Part shown: one piece after another, positions 56,199 through 64,000 of the stretch | Numbering within the stretch: position 1 is the stretch's first letter | How the letters are laid out: each line of letters begins with the position of its first letter | From: Bacteroides ovatus | GTDB taxonomy: Bacteria > Bacteroidota > Bacteroidia > Bacteroidales > Bacteroidaceae | Direction of reading: 5' to 3' | Assembly: GCF_001314995.1 (NCBI RefSeq) | Contig: NZ_CP012938.1 | Location: 2,542,001 to 2,606,000 of the forward strand | Length of the DNA: 64,000 bases | Made by a program: the position numbers and the translations under genes | The notes under the pieces: model-generated | The model's database searches: none | The model's input: only the letters and a program-made list of their open reading frames with translations | What the model was told of the DNA's origin: nothing

Positions 56199-56243
56199 TA
56201 ATACTTAATGCCTAATACTTAATACTTGATACTTAATACTTAA
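56199..56243. repeat. TACTTAATACTT direct repeats
   Basis: Four or more tandem or near-tandem copies of an ATACTTAAT unit lie beside the slyD terminator, in the spacer before the UPF0597 gene end. The same word makes the terminator stem. Confidence 0.6.
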
Positions 56244-56245
56244 AA

Positions 56246-57532
56246 TCAGCATCCTTTGTGCGTCATGATGTCAAGTACCATTTTATCCGTTTCGTTCATG
56301 GCTTGCGAGCCGATTCTTGTCAGGTTACGGATACTTTGGTCTACATCTTCATCTATAATTCCTTCTACGGAAGTCACACAACGGTCTTCCATTGCCATCA
56401 TGGCAGACAGTACGGCTGTCGAAACTCCGGTGGTTACCTTCAAGGCACAACTCGGTTTTGCACCGTCACAAATCATTCCTGTCAAATTGGCAATCATGTT
56501 TTGAACAGCGAAAGCAACCTGATTGTAGTTTCCTCCCATTAACCAGGTGATTCCACAACTGGAACCTGTGGCAGCTACCACACAACCACACAAAGCAGAC
56601 AAACGTCCCAAACTTTGTTTGATATATATAACAGTGAGATGGCTAAGCATTAAAGCACGGATCAGTTCTTCTTCACTTTTTCCGTTTTCTTCTGCAAAGA
56701 CAACGACAGGAAGTGTAGCGGATATCCCCTGATTACCACTGCCGGAATTACTCATTACAGGAATCATAGCACCGGCCATACGGGCGTCACAGGCAGCCGA
56801 CGTATAAGAGAGGATATGAGAAAACACGCTATCCCCCATCACTTTATGCTCATAAGTTCCCCGAAGCATTTTCCCTAAAGAATGTCCGTAGTTACCTTTA
56901 AAGGCTTGCTCGGCAGCAGCTTTGTTCAAATGGGCTGTGTCAAGGATGAAACGGATTTCATCCAGCGGAGCAGTCAGTGCAAAGTCATATACTTTACGCA
57001 AGTTTAGTTCGGGCGAAGCCTCTTCCTCTTCCTCGCTGACTGTCTGTTGCTTGTCGAGCAACGTTTGTTCATTTTTGGCTATATATATAAAGGTAGTATG
57101 TCCACCGGCAATGATGGCTTTAGCCGTTTTATCTTCCGTTTTACAAATCACTTCGATATACAGCTTTTCCGTAATATCTTCTTTTAGAGAAATACAAATC
57201 CGTTTTTCTGCGATGAATTGTTTTCCCTGCTCCACCGCTTCCGGCGTACAATCCCTCAATACCTCCAACTGATAATCTGATTTGCCAATCAACGCACCCA
57301 AAGCAACCGCTATGGGAAGCCCGACCATACCCGTTCCCGGTATTCCGACTCCCATGGCATTCTTTAATATATTAGCACTTAACAGGACTTCTATCTTTTC
57401 CGGTTTCGCTCCCAGTGTTTCGGCAGCTTTAGCTACACAAAGCGCTACTGCGATAGGTTCCGTACATCCGATAGCCGGAATGACCTCCTTCTTAATCAAT
57501 TCTATAATTTGCCTTCTTTCTGATTCAGTCAT
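56246..57532 (-). CDS. UPF0597 / L-cysteine desulfidase family protein
   Basis: This 428-aa protein of the serine-dehydratase-alpha-like family (UPF0597, including YhaM/CyuA-type L-cysteine desulfidases) contains EVIPAIGCTEPIAVALCVAKAAE (about 15-37), GIPGTGMVGLPIAVALGALIG (about 60-80), PVMSNSGSGNQGISATLPVVVFAEENGKS (about 258-285) and GCVVAATGSSCGITWLMGG with conserved Cys residues that could hold an Fe-S cluster. It probably releases sulfide, ammonia and pyruvate from cysteine. I recall the B. thetaiotaomicron member as BT_2080. It stands alone on the minus strand. Confidence 0.88.
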   Translation of the reverse strand: MTESERRQIIELIKKEVIPAIGCTEPIAVALCVAKAAETLGAKPEKIEVLLSANILKNAMGVGIPGTGMVGLPIAVALGALIGKSDYQLEVLRDCTPEAVEQGKQFIAEKRICISLKEDITEKLYIEVICKTEDKTAKAIIAGGHTTFIYIAKNEQTLLDKQQTVSEEEEEASPELNLRKVYDFALTAPLDEIRFILDTAHLNKAAAEQAFKGNYGHSLGKMLRGTYEHKVMGDSVFSHILSYTSAACDARMAGAMIPVMSNSGSGNQGISATLPVVVFAEENGKSEEELIRALMLSHLTVIYIKQSLGRLSALCGCVVAATGSSCGITWLMGGNYNQVAFAVQNMIANLTGMICDGAKPSCALKVTTGVSTAVLSAMMAMEDRCVTSVEGIIDEDVDQSIRNLTRIGSQAMNETDKMVLDIMTHKGC

Positions 57533-57665
57533 GGACTTATAAGTTTTGGTTCCACAAAAATAGGAAATTCTTTCTTTTCCAACATTCTATAATGAACAAA
57601 TAAAATCTCATATTGTTATAAAACCTCCCATACACCAAACTTTAACAGAAAGAATTGATAGAAAA

Positions 57666-58751
57666 ATGAAAGCAAAACACATAGTTGTTTATTTGCTACT
57701 AGCTATTGTTTCCTCTTCATGTATCCGCGAAGAAGCTCTCAATGCAGAAGCAGACATATTAAGTTGTATACTACCGGGAGTAGCCATGACAACCAGTCCT
57801 ATTATTAACAATAATTCCATAACTATCTTTGTTGGTCCGGGAACTGATATTTCAGAACTCAAGCCTGAATTTACACTGACTCCGGGAGCTGCGATCAGTC
57901 CGCTTAGCGGCACGGAACGAAACTTCAATACCCCACAGGAATATACTGTCACAGCTGCCGATGGTGTTTGGAAGAAAATGTATACCGTATCAGTGATCGA
58001 CACGGAACTTGCCACGAACTATAATTTCGAAGATACACTGGGCGGAAAGAAGTACTATATATTTGTGGAACGCGAAGGAGATAAGGTCGTCATGGAATGG
58101 GCCAGCGGAAATGCGGGTTATGCCATGACCGGAGTAGCTAAAACAGCCGATGATTATCCCACTTTCCAAATAACAGACGGAAAAGCCGGCAAATGCCTCT
58201 CCTTAGTGACACGCAGTACCGGATTCTTCGGCCAGATAGCAGGAATGCCTATTGCGGCAGGAAATCTGTTTATCGGCTCTTTCGATGTGAATAACGCTAT
58301 GAGCAATCCTCTGAAAGCAACCAAATTCGGCCTCCCTTTCCGGCATGTACCCACTTATCTGGCAGGTTATTATAAATACAAAGCGGGAGATCAGTTTACA
58401 GAAGGAGGAAAGCCAGTGAACGGGAAACGGGACATCTGTGACATATATGCCATCATGTACGAAACCAGCGAATCTGTTCCTACTCTTGACGGAACGAATG
58501 CATTCACCAGTCCGAACCTGATTTCAACAGCACGGATTAATAATGCCAAAGAAACGAACGAATGGACTTACTTTAAACTTCCTTTCATCACTCTCCCCGG
58601 AAAATTCATTGATAAGGAGAAGCTAAGGGATGGGAAATATAATATAGCCATCGTGTTCACCTCAAGCCTGGAAGGAGATCATTTTAACGGAGCAATCGGA
58701 AGTACATTACTGATCGACGAGGCAGAGTTAATCTATCGCTCGGAAAATTAG
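57666..58751 (+). CDS. PCMD domain-containing lipoprotein
   Basis: This 361-aa protein has a lipoprotein signal (LLLAIVSSSC, Cys about 19). A short beta domain of the kind in which a pseudo-peptide strand precedes PCMD follows (ILPGVAMTTSPIINNNSITIFVGPGTDISELKPEFTLTPGA, about 34-75). The putative carbohydrate metabolism domain (PCMD, about 115-358) then begins NYNFEDT and ends IGSTLLIDEAELIY. Many PCMD proteins are surface lipoproteins with a jelly-roll fold resembling carbohydrate-binding or glycosidase modules; activity is unproven. It is followed 119 bp later by an outer-membrane-type beta-barrel gene. Confidence 0.85.
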   Translation: MKAKHIVVYLLLAIVSSSCIREEALNAEADILSCILPGVAMTTSPIINNNSITIFVGPGTDISELKPEFTLTPGAAISPLSGTERNFNTPQEYTVTAADGVWKKMYTVSVIDTELATNYNFEDTLGGKKYYIFVEREGDKVVMEWASGNAGYAMTGVAKTADDYPTFQITDGKAGKCLSLVTRSTGFFGQIAGMPIAAGNLFIGSFDVNNAMSNPLKATKFGLPFRHVPTYLAGYYKYKAGDQFTEGGKPVNGKRDICDIYAIMYETSESVPTLDGTNAFTSPNLISTARINNAKETNEWTYFKLPFITLPGKFIDKEKLRDGKYNIAIVFTSSLEGDHFNGAIGSTLLIDEAELIYRSEN

Positions 58752-58870
58752 CGGGATTTCGAAGAAGAATTTCCCATAGCAATACGCTGATAATGCGCTC
58801 AAGCAATGTACTCATACAAAACGTGCACATTATCAAACGAACGGAATTAAATAACTTTATAACAATCATA

Positions 58871-59659
58871 ATGATAAGAATCTATCCGTATATATTCAGT
58901 TTACTAGCCTGTATAGGAATAGCTCTCCCCGGCTATTCACAGGTAGACCGAAATGAAACACTGATCCGTTCCGCCCTTCACGGACTGGAATATGAAATCA
59001 AAGCAGGTTTCAGCATTGGCGGCACAGCCCCGCTTCCCCTTCCGGTAGAAATCCGTTCGATTGACGGATATAACCCGACACTGGCCATCAGCATAGGGGG
59101 CGAAGTAACCAAATGGATTGCCGTTCAGAACAAACTCGGGATCATAGTCGGACTCCGGCTCGAAAACAAAGCAATGACCACCGAAGCCACCGTAAAAAAT
59201 TACAATATGGAAATTCTCGGACAAGGAGGTGAAAGAATCAGCGGAGTATGGACGGGCGGAGTGAAAACCAAAGTACATACCGCCGGACTAACTATACCTC
59301 TAATGGCTACCTACAAACTAAGTAACCGATGGAACATCAAAGCCGGACCTTATTTCTCGTATCTGCTTTCAAGAGAATTTTCAGGTCATGTGTACGAAGG
59401 ATATTTGCGGGAAGATGATCCCACCGGTCCGAAAGTAGAATTTACCGACGACAAAATTGCAACCTACGATTTCTCGGACGACTTGAGACATTTCCAGTGG
59501 GGATTACAGGTGGGAGCCGGATGGCGAGCTTTCAAGCACCTCAATGTGTATGCTGATCTCACCTGGGGATTGAACGATATATTTAAAAGCGATTTTAATA
59601 CAATCACTTTTGCAATGTATCCTATCTATTTGAATATAGGTTTTGGGTACGCATTTTAA
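58871..59659 (+). CDS. PorT-like outer membrane beta-barrel protein
   Basis: This 262-aa protein has a signal peptide (MIRIYPYIFSLLACIGIALPGYSQ, about 1-24), an alternating amphipathic beta-strand pattern (GFSIGGTAPLPLPVEIRSIDGYNPTLAISIGGEV, NKLGIIVGLRLENKAM, LTIPLMATYKLSNRWNIKAGPYFSYLL) and a final strand MYPIYLNIGFGYAF ending in Phe. This fits an eight- to ten-strand outer membrane barrel (OMP_b-brl_2 type). ATG 58871 is chosen since the signal peptide begins there. It probably shares an operon with the PCMD lipoprotein upstream. Function is unknown. Confidence 0.82.
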   Translation: MIRIYPYIFSLLACIGIALPGYSQVDRNETLIRSALHGLEYEIKAGFSIGGTAPLPLPVEIRSIDGYNPTLAISIGGEVTKWIAVQNKLGIIVGLRLENKAMTTEATVKNYNMEILGQGGERISGVWTGGVKTKVHTAGLTIPLMATYKLSNRWNIKAGPYFSYLLSREFSGHVYEGYLREDDPTGPKVEFTDDKIATYDFSDDLRHFQWGLQVGAGWRAFKHLNVYADLTWGLNDIFKSDFNTITFAMYPIYLNIGFGYAF

Positions 59660-59662
59660 GTC

Positions 59663-59745
59663 TCACCACAGATTACACAGATTAACACAGATTGATTTAT
59701 AAGTCATAGACTATCAATATAAATAATCTGTGTAATCTGTGGTGA
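59663..59745. terminator. Bidirectional terminator from CACCACAGATTACACAG repeat
   Basis: TCACCACAGATTACACAGAT plus two more bases (59663-59684) is repeated as a perfect 22-bp inverted copy at 59724-59745. It separates convergent genes and likely ends both transcripts. The sequence is of a repeated intergenic type in this window (compare 28052-28086). Confidence 0.75.
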
Positions 59746-59753
59746 ACAAGAAA

Positions 59754-60320
59754 TTAATTTCCACCAGACTCTGCCACCTGTTTCACTCCGGAGTAGGTCA
59801 CCTTTACAGTCTGTTGCAATGTAGGCACTTTCACGTTAATGGTCATGTCTGCATTTCCATCTTCTACCGTTCCTGTAACAGTTACAGGACAAGTACCCAA
59901 AGCAGCGGCATTTCCCTCAAACGTAAGGTCTTGCTGTCCGGTAAATGTAGACACACCTTCCCCTTTCTTCACTTCACACTTATCAACAACAATATCTCCA
60001 AACTTCAGAATCTGTTGATTGATGAACAATTCAAACTCCTTCAGTTCAATCTTCACTTCCGTATTGCTGACCTGCGATAGGGTAATAAACTTCTCTATTC
60101 CATCTCCTATGACAATTTCCTGGTCAGAACCATCCGGTATCATGGATATATCCAGATTTCCCCAATACGTTCCGACTACATCCGGAGCCGTTATCACAGC
60201 TTCCTCTTCAGGAGGATTCCCATTATCCTTGTTATCACTGTCGTCATCGTCACTGCTACAAGCAGCAAAGAAAGTAAGAGAGCAGACCAATGCCAATAAA
60301 TACAATAGATTCTTTTTCAT
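59754..60320 (-). CDS. Calycin-like domain lipoprotein
   Basis: This 188-aa protein has a lipoprotein signal (LLALVCSLTFFAAC, Cys about 21) followed by an acidic low-complexity stretch SSDDDDSDNKDNGNPPEEE, typical for surface export in Bacteroides. The rest (about 45-185) is a beta-barrel calycin-like domain: VVGTYWGNLDISMIPDGSDQ, FITLSQVSNTEVKIELKEFELF and VTVTGTVEDGNADMTINVKVP. Calycins bind small hydrophobic ligands; the ligand here is unknown. It is monocistronic, convergent to the PorT-like gene and divergent from aroC. Confidence 0.8.
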   Translation of the reverse strand: MKKNLLYLLALVCSLTFFAACSSDDDDSDNKDNGNPPEEEAVITAPDVVGTYWGNLDISMIPDGSDQEIVIGDGIEKFITLSQVSNTEVKIELKEFELFINQQILKFGDIVVDKCEVKKGEGVSTFTGQQDLTFEGNAAALGTCPVTVTGTVEDGNADMTINVKVPTLQQTVKVTYSGVKQVAESGGN

Positions 60321-60444
60321 ACGTCTTTGGTTTAGTTATTATAATAAATTCGTCCCTTATAAACTAAAAAGAAGAAAAAAGGTTCAATATGCTTCCTTTT
60401 TCGAAGATATTTCGAGTTCACAACTTTCTTATCGAAAACTTTGT

Positions 60445-60452
60445 TATATTTG
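60445..60452 (+). promoter_or_regulatory. -7 promoter element of aroC
   Basis: TATATTTG matches TAnnTTTG, 29 bp before the aroC ATG, with TTTC 16 bp upstream as a weak -33. It supports start 60482 over 60389. Confidence 0.5.
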
Positions 60453-60481
60453 CATATAGTAATTTTAAAAAAGCCACAACT

Positions 60482-61558
60482 ATGTTTAATTCATTTGGCA
60501 ATATCTTTCGGCTCACAAGTTTCGGTGAGTCTCATGGAAAAGGAGTTGGAGGAGTGATTGACGGATTTCCGGCAGGAATTGTCATCGACGAAGAATTTGT
60601 ACAACAAGAACTTAATCGTCGCCGTCCGGGACAATCCATTCTTACCACTGCACGTAAAGAAGCTGATAAAGTTGAGTTTCTTTCAGGTATTTTTGAGGGG
60701 AAATCCACCGGATGCCCTATTGGTTTTATCGTTTGGAATGAAAACCAACACTCCAATGACTACAACAATCTGAAAAATGTATATCGTCCTTCACACGCTG
60801 ATTACACGTACACAGTGAAGTACGGAATCCGTGACCACCGTGGCGGCGGACGTTCTTCCGCACGCGAAACGATTTCGCGCGTGGTAGCCGGCGCATTGGC
60901 TAAGCTGGCACTCCGCCAATTGGGAGTCAACATCACTGCCTATACCTCGCAGGTAGGTCCTATCAAACTGGAGGGTACTTACTCGGACTATAATTTCGAC
61001 CTGATAGAAACCAACGATGTACGTTGTCCGGACCCTGAAAAAGCAAAAGAAATGGCAGACCTTATATATAAGGTAAAAGGTGAAGGCGATACCATCGGAG
61101 GTACACTGACCTGTGTCATTAAGGGATGCCCCATCGGATTGGGACAACCTGTTTTCGGTAAACTTCATGCTGCCCTGGGTAACGCCATGTTAAGCATCAA
61201 CGCTGCCAAAGCATTCGAATACGGTGAAGGATTCAAGGGATTGAAAATGAAAGGTTCCGAACAGAACGATGTTTTCTATAACAATAACGGACGGATCGAG
61301 ACGCACACCAATCACTCCGGAGGTATTCAGGGAGGATTGAGTAATGGTCAGGATATCTATTTCCGTGTAGTGTTCAAACCGATTGCCACGCTGCTGATGG
61401 AACAGGAAACTGTCAACATTGATGGCGTCGACACCACTCTGAAAGCACGCGGACGTCATGACGCTTGTGTATTACCTCGTGCCGTACCTATCGTAGAAGC
61501 AATGGCTGCCATGACCATACTCGATTATTACTTACTGGATAAAACGACGCAACTCTAA
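60482..61558 (+). CDS. aroC: Chorismate synthase
   Basis: This 358-aa FMN-dependent enzyme makes chorismate from EPSP, the last common step of aromatic amino-acid synthesis. Motifs are [20 protein letters not shown] (about 9-28, first signature), [20 protein letters not shown] (about 45-65), [23 protein letters not shown] (about 120-142) and [24 protein letters not shown] (about 322-345, third signature). ATG 60482 follows a -7 promoter box. The stop codon TAA overlaps by one base with the next ATG, indicating translational coupling to the dipeptidase. Confidence 0.96.
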   Translation: MFNSFGNIFRLTSFGESHGKGVGGVIDGFPAGIVIDEEFVQQELNRRRPGQSILTTARKEADKVEFLSGIFEGKSTGCPIGFIVWNENQHSNDYNNLKNVYRPSHADYTYTVKYGIRDHRGGGRSSARETISRVVAGALAKLALRQLGVNITAYTSQVGPIKLEGTYSDYNFDLIETNDVRCPDPEKAKEMADLIYKVKGEGDTIGGTLTCVIKGCPIGLGQPVFGKLHAALGNAMLSINAAKAFEYGEGFKGLKMKGSEQNDVFYNNNGRIETHTNHSGGIQGGLSNGQDIYFRVVFKPIATLLMEQETVNIDGVDTTLKARGRHDACVLPRAVPIVEAMAAMTILDYYLLDKTTQL

Positions 61559-62922
61559 TGAACGAGATTCAGAAATACATAGCGGCACACGAACCAAAGA
61601 TGATGGATGACTTGTTCAGCCTTATTCGCATTCCCAGTATCAGTGCTCTGCCAGAGCACCACGACGATATGCTGGCTTGTGCGGAACGCTGGGCACAACT
61701 GTTATTGGAAGCAGGTGTGGACGAAGCATTGGTAATGCCCTCACAGGGCAATCCGGTTGTTTTCGCTCAAAAGATCGTGAACCCGGATGCAAAGACTGTA
61801 TTAATCTACGCTCATTACGATGTGATGCCGGCCGAACCATTGGAACTCTGGAAAAGCGAACCGTTTGAACCGGAAATACGTGACGGACATATCTGGGCAC
61901 GTGGAGCGGATGATGACAAAGGACAATCGTTCATTCAGGTGAAAGCATTTGAATATCTCGTCAAAAACGGATTACTGAAGAATAATGTGAAGTTCATCTT
62001 CGAGGGTGAAGAAGAAATAGGTTCACCCAGTCTGGAAGCTTTCTGCGAAGAACATAAAGAATTGCTGAAAGCAGACGTTATTCTGGTGTCGGATACGAGT
62101 ATGCTAGGAGCTGAACTGCCCTCATTGACTACTGGTCTGCGCGGGCTGGCTTATTGGGAAATAGAAGTGACGGGACCGAATCGTGACTTGCATTCCGGAC
62201 ATTTCGGGGGTGCGGTAGCCAATCCGATCAACGCGCTTTGCCAGATTATTAGCAAAGTAACGGATGCCGACGGACGTATCACTGTTCCCGGATTCTACGA
62301 TGATGTGGAAGAAGTGCCGCAAACCGAACGGGAAATGATAGCCCATATTCCTTTTGACGAAAAGAAATACAAAGAAGCAATCGGTGTAAAAGAGCTTTTC
62401 GGAGAAAAAGGATATAGCACATTGGAACGTAACAGTTGCCGTCCGTCTTTTGACGTATGTGGCATTTGGGGCGGATATACAGGAGAAGGTTCTAAAACCG
62501 TACTGCCTTCAAAGGCTTATGCTAAAGTATCTTGCCGGTTAGTACCGCATCAGGATCACCATAAGATTTCGCAAATGTTCGCAGATTATATTCTTAGTAT
62601 CGCGCCTGATACAGTACAGGTAAAAGTGACTCCCATGCACGGGGGACAAGGATATGTGTGCCCGATTTCACTTCCTGCCTATCAGGCAGCAGAGAAAGGT
62701 TTCGAGATCGCTTTCGGGAAAAAGCCGTTGGCGGTACGCCGTGGCGGAAGTATTCCCATCATCTCTACTTTCGAACAGGTATTGGGAATCAAAACCGTAT
62801 TGATGGGATTTGGACTCGAATCGAATGCGATCCATTCTCCGAACGAGAACTGCTCATTGGATATCTTCCGGAAAGGGATAGAGGCAGTCATAGAGTTTCA
62901 TCAGGAATATGCCAGACGATAA
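61558..62922 (+). CDS. M20 family metallopeptidase (dipeptidase)
   Basis: This 454-aa M20 peptidase has VLIYAHYDVMPAEPLELW (about 82-99; first zinc His and Asp), IWARGADDDKGQSFIQVKAFEYL (about 111-133; bridging Asp), FIFEGEEEIGSPSLEAF (about 145-160; catalytic Glu-Glu pair), a lid domain with DLHSGHFGGAVANPINALCQI (about 205-225), and a C-terminal His in SNAIHSPNENC. It probably hydrolyses dipeptides in the cytoplasm. The ATG overlaps the aroC stop by one base. A long hairpin follows the gene. Confidence 0.92.
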   Translation: MNEIQKYIAAHEPKMMDDLFSLIRIPSISALPEHHDDMLACAERWAQLLLEAGVDEALVMPSQGNPVVFAQKIVNPDAKTVLIYAHYDVMPAEPLELWKSEPFEPEIRDGHIWARGADDDKGQSFIQVKAFEYLVKNGLLKNNVKFIFEGEEEIGSPSLEAFCEEHKELLKADVILVSDTSMLGAELPSLTTGLRGLAYWEIEVTGPNRDLHSGHFGGAVANPINALCQIISKVTDADGRITVPGFYDDVEEVPQTEREMIAHIPFDEKKYKEAIGVKELFGEKGYSTLERNSCRPSFDVCGIWGGYTGEGSKTVLPSKAYAKVSCRLVPHQDHHKISQMFADYILSIAPDTVQVKVTPMHGGQGYVCPISLPAYQAAEKGFEIAFGKKPLAVRRGGSIPIISTFEQVLGIKTVLMGFGLESNAIHSPNENCSLDIFRKGIEAVIEFHQEYARR

Positions 62923-62960
62923 AGCGGATAAATAACAATCAAGTTATAAACGATACATAT

Positions 62961-63010
62961 AAAAGAGTGGTGAACAAGCTTGATTACAAGCATTTGTCCA
63001 CCACTCTTTT
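62961..63010. terminator. Bidirectional terminator between dipeptidase and bile salt hydrolase genes
   Basis: AAAAGAGTGGTG and CACCACTCTTTT are perfect 12-bp complements with inner pairing (ACAAGC/GCaTTTGT) and T-runs on both strands, between convergent genes. Confidence 0.88.
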
Positions 63011-63032
63011 ATATATCTATCACACTGACAAA

Positions 63033-64000
63033 TTACATGACCGGAGTCTCGAAAAGGAAGGTAAATGATTGGCTGTCTTTCAAATCCTTCACTGCATCAC
63101 CTGCATAAATTTCGCCCTTTGTCAGAGACAGTTTCTTAATGCCGGCTTTCGGACTAAAATCAATTTTCTTCAAATCCAGCCAAAACAAATTCGGAGTCAG
63201 GGTAGATTCGAAATAATATACCTTATTCTTCTGATCGGATACGGAACGCCAACGGGTAGAAGATATATAAGGCTTCTCCGGTGTATTAATACCAAATGGC
63301 ACGGAAACATTACGCATCACACTCAATACGCTGGAAACTGCAATCTTTGCATCCGCAATTTGGGGAATGGCATGAATGTAGAATGAAGCCCGTACAAAAC
63401 GGTCGCTTGCCCGATTGGTTCCGGGTAACATCTGTAAGCCACCGATTTCTTTCCAGTAATCATTAATGGCCAACTGCTGTTCATATCGAGGAGAATTTGT
63501 CATCACCCGGTATTCTTTTCCTTCGTGAATACTTAATTTCCCATCCAGATATTCCAATACAGCCGTATTGCCTGTTTCATCGGTTATGGCCAGATGTAAG
63601 GTAGACTCCGGTCCTCCATTCGGCATACGGGGAGCATCAATGCGGAAAGTCTCCTTTTTCAATTCATCCACCGCTTCGCGTACCGTGGCAAAGTTATCAA
63701 GCACATACTGTGTCCAAATGCTGATGCCCATTGCCGGACGGGTATCGCCGGGAAGAGAGTAAATGGATTCCGGCAAGAAAAGCAGGCTAGCCACTAATCC
63801 TTTCTCGTTCATTCCGTCACAAGTACCTATATCATATCCTGTAGCAATCACACTTCCATATTTGGAAGTCCAGTTCACAGTTTTCTCTTTGTTATGTCCC
63901 ATACGTTGGATGCCACGCGGAAATACATAGATATTCGTCATGATATCTTCCTTCCAGTCCATTGTACGTCCTGTTACCACCATCTGGTCAGGGCCTATAT
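63033..64000 (-). CDS. bsh: Choloylglycine hydrolase family protein, probable bile salt hydrolase, partial
   Basis: About 322 C-terminal residues of a linear-amide C-N hydrolase of the Ntn superfamily are present; the 5' end with the signal peptide and catalytic N-terminal Cys lies beyond the window. Seen are IGPDQMVVTGRTMDWKEDI (active-site Arg and Asp region), ATGYDIGTCDGMNEKGLVASLLFLPES (about 65-90), NDY-type and MTNSPRYEQQLAINDYW (Asn of the catalytic set) and NRASDRFVRASFYIHAIP (conserved Arg). It would deconjugate glycine or taurine bile acids in the periplasm. I recall the B. thetaiotaomicron counterpart as BT2086, an experimentally supported BSH. Penicillin V acylase activity is an alternative. 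Confidence 0.88.
   Translation of the reverse strand, partial: IGPDQMVVTGRTMDWKEDIMTNIYVFPRGIQRMGHNKEKTVNWTSKYGSVIATGYDIGTCDGMNEKGLVASLLFLPESIYSLPGDTRPAMGISIWTQYVLDNFATVREAVDELKKETFRIDAPRMPNGGPESTLHLAITDETGNTAVLEYLDGKLSIHEGKEYRVMTNSPRYEQQLAINDYWKEIGGLQMLPGTNRASDRFVRASFYIHAIPQIADAKIAVSSVLSVMRNVSVPFGINTPEKPYISSTRWRSVSDQKNKVYYFESTLTPNLFWLDLKKIDFSPKAGIKKLSLTKGEIYAGDAVKDLKDSQSFTFLFETPVM

Overview
The window is a Bacteroides chromosome segment, most likely from the B. thetaiotaomicron / B. ovatus / B. xylanisolvens group. The basis is a SusC/SusD pair, many surface lipoproteins, Bacteroidetes-type promoters with a TAnnTTTG -7 element, and a gene order I recognise from memory of B. thetaiotaomicron around BT2050-BT2086 (exb operon, tonB, cmk-ispH-pfkA, xusABC, acn-icd-gltA, ilv operon, UPF0597 gene, aroC, bile salt hydrolase). 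No database search was possible, so the species is an inference.

Layout. 1-1146: the 3' end of an M64-type peptidase gene and a GNAT acetyltransferase. 1171-16115: one minus-strand locus with three tandem paralogous zinc-metalloprotease-like genes, a SusC/SusD pair, a DUF4843 lipoprotein and a PKD-like lipoprotein. It looks like a peptide or protein capture locus. Only the first paralogue keeps an intact HExxHxxGxxH motif, and that one carries a frameshift. 16246-18702: exbB, a four-helix membrane protein and two exbD genes, preceded by tRNA-Ser(GGA). 18985-22214: tatD, a hypothetical gene, a polyprenyl diphosphate synthase and tonB. 22432-25177: cmk, ispH and pfkA.

25245-35892 is the rearranged part. 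Two apparently identical 2747-bp IS66-family elements lie in opposite orientation. One sits in the loop of a probable terminator behind pfkA. The other is inside xusA, the outer-membrane receptor gene of the XusABC xenosiderophore system, and inactivates it. Each copy has its own 9-bp direct repeats. Between them lie xusB, xusC and an unusual 539-bp non-coding element with about 131-bp inverted arms around eight 22-bp degenerate tandem repeats.

36773-39657 holds an SDR, an Old-Yellow-Enzyme-type reductase and a steroid 5-alpha-reductase-like membrane enzyme, resembling the 3beta-HSDH/5BR/5AR cluster reported for isoallolithocholic acid formation. 39851-44658 is the oxidative citrate branch (gltA, icd, acn), divergent from a UPF1-like helicase. 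46806-48767 is a LruC-domain lipoprotein. 48958-55279 is the branched-chain amino-acid operon (ilvD-ilvB-ilvN-thioesterase-ilvC). It is preceded by a clear leader-peptide attenuator: a 25-codon ORF with 11 Leu/Ile/Val codons, a terminator, and an exact 10-nt antiterminator complement lying over the leader stop codon.

55526-64000: a SlyD-like isomerase, a UPF0597/L-cysteine desulfidase family protein, two envelope genes, a calycin-like lipoprotein, aroC coupled to an M20 dipeptidase, and the 3' part of a choloylglycine hydrolase gene (probable bile salt hydrolase). TonB-ExbBD would energise the SusC and XusA type receptors. The bile-acid genes at 36.8-39.7 kb and 63-64 kb may act one after the other on host bile acids.
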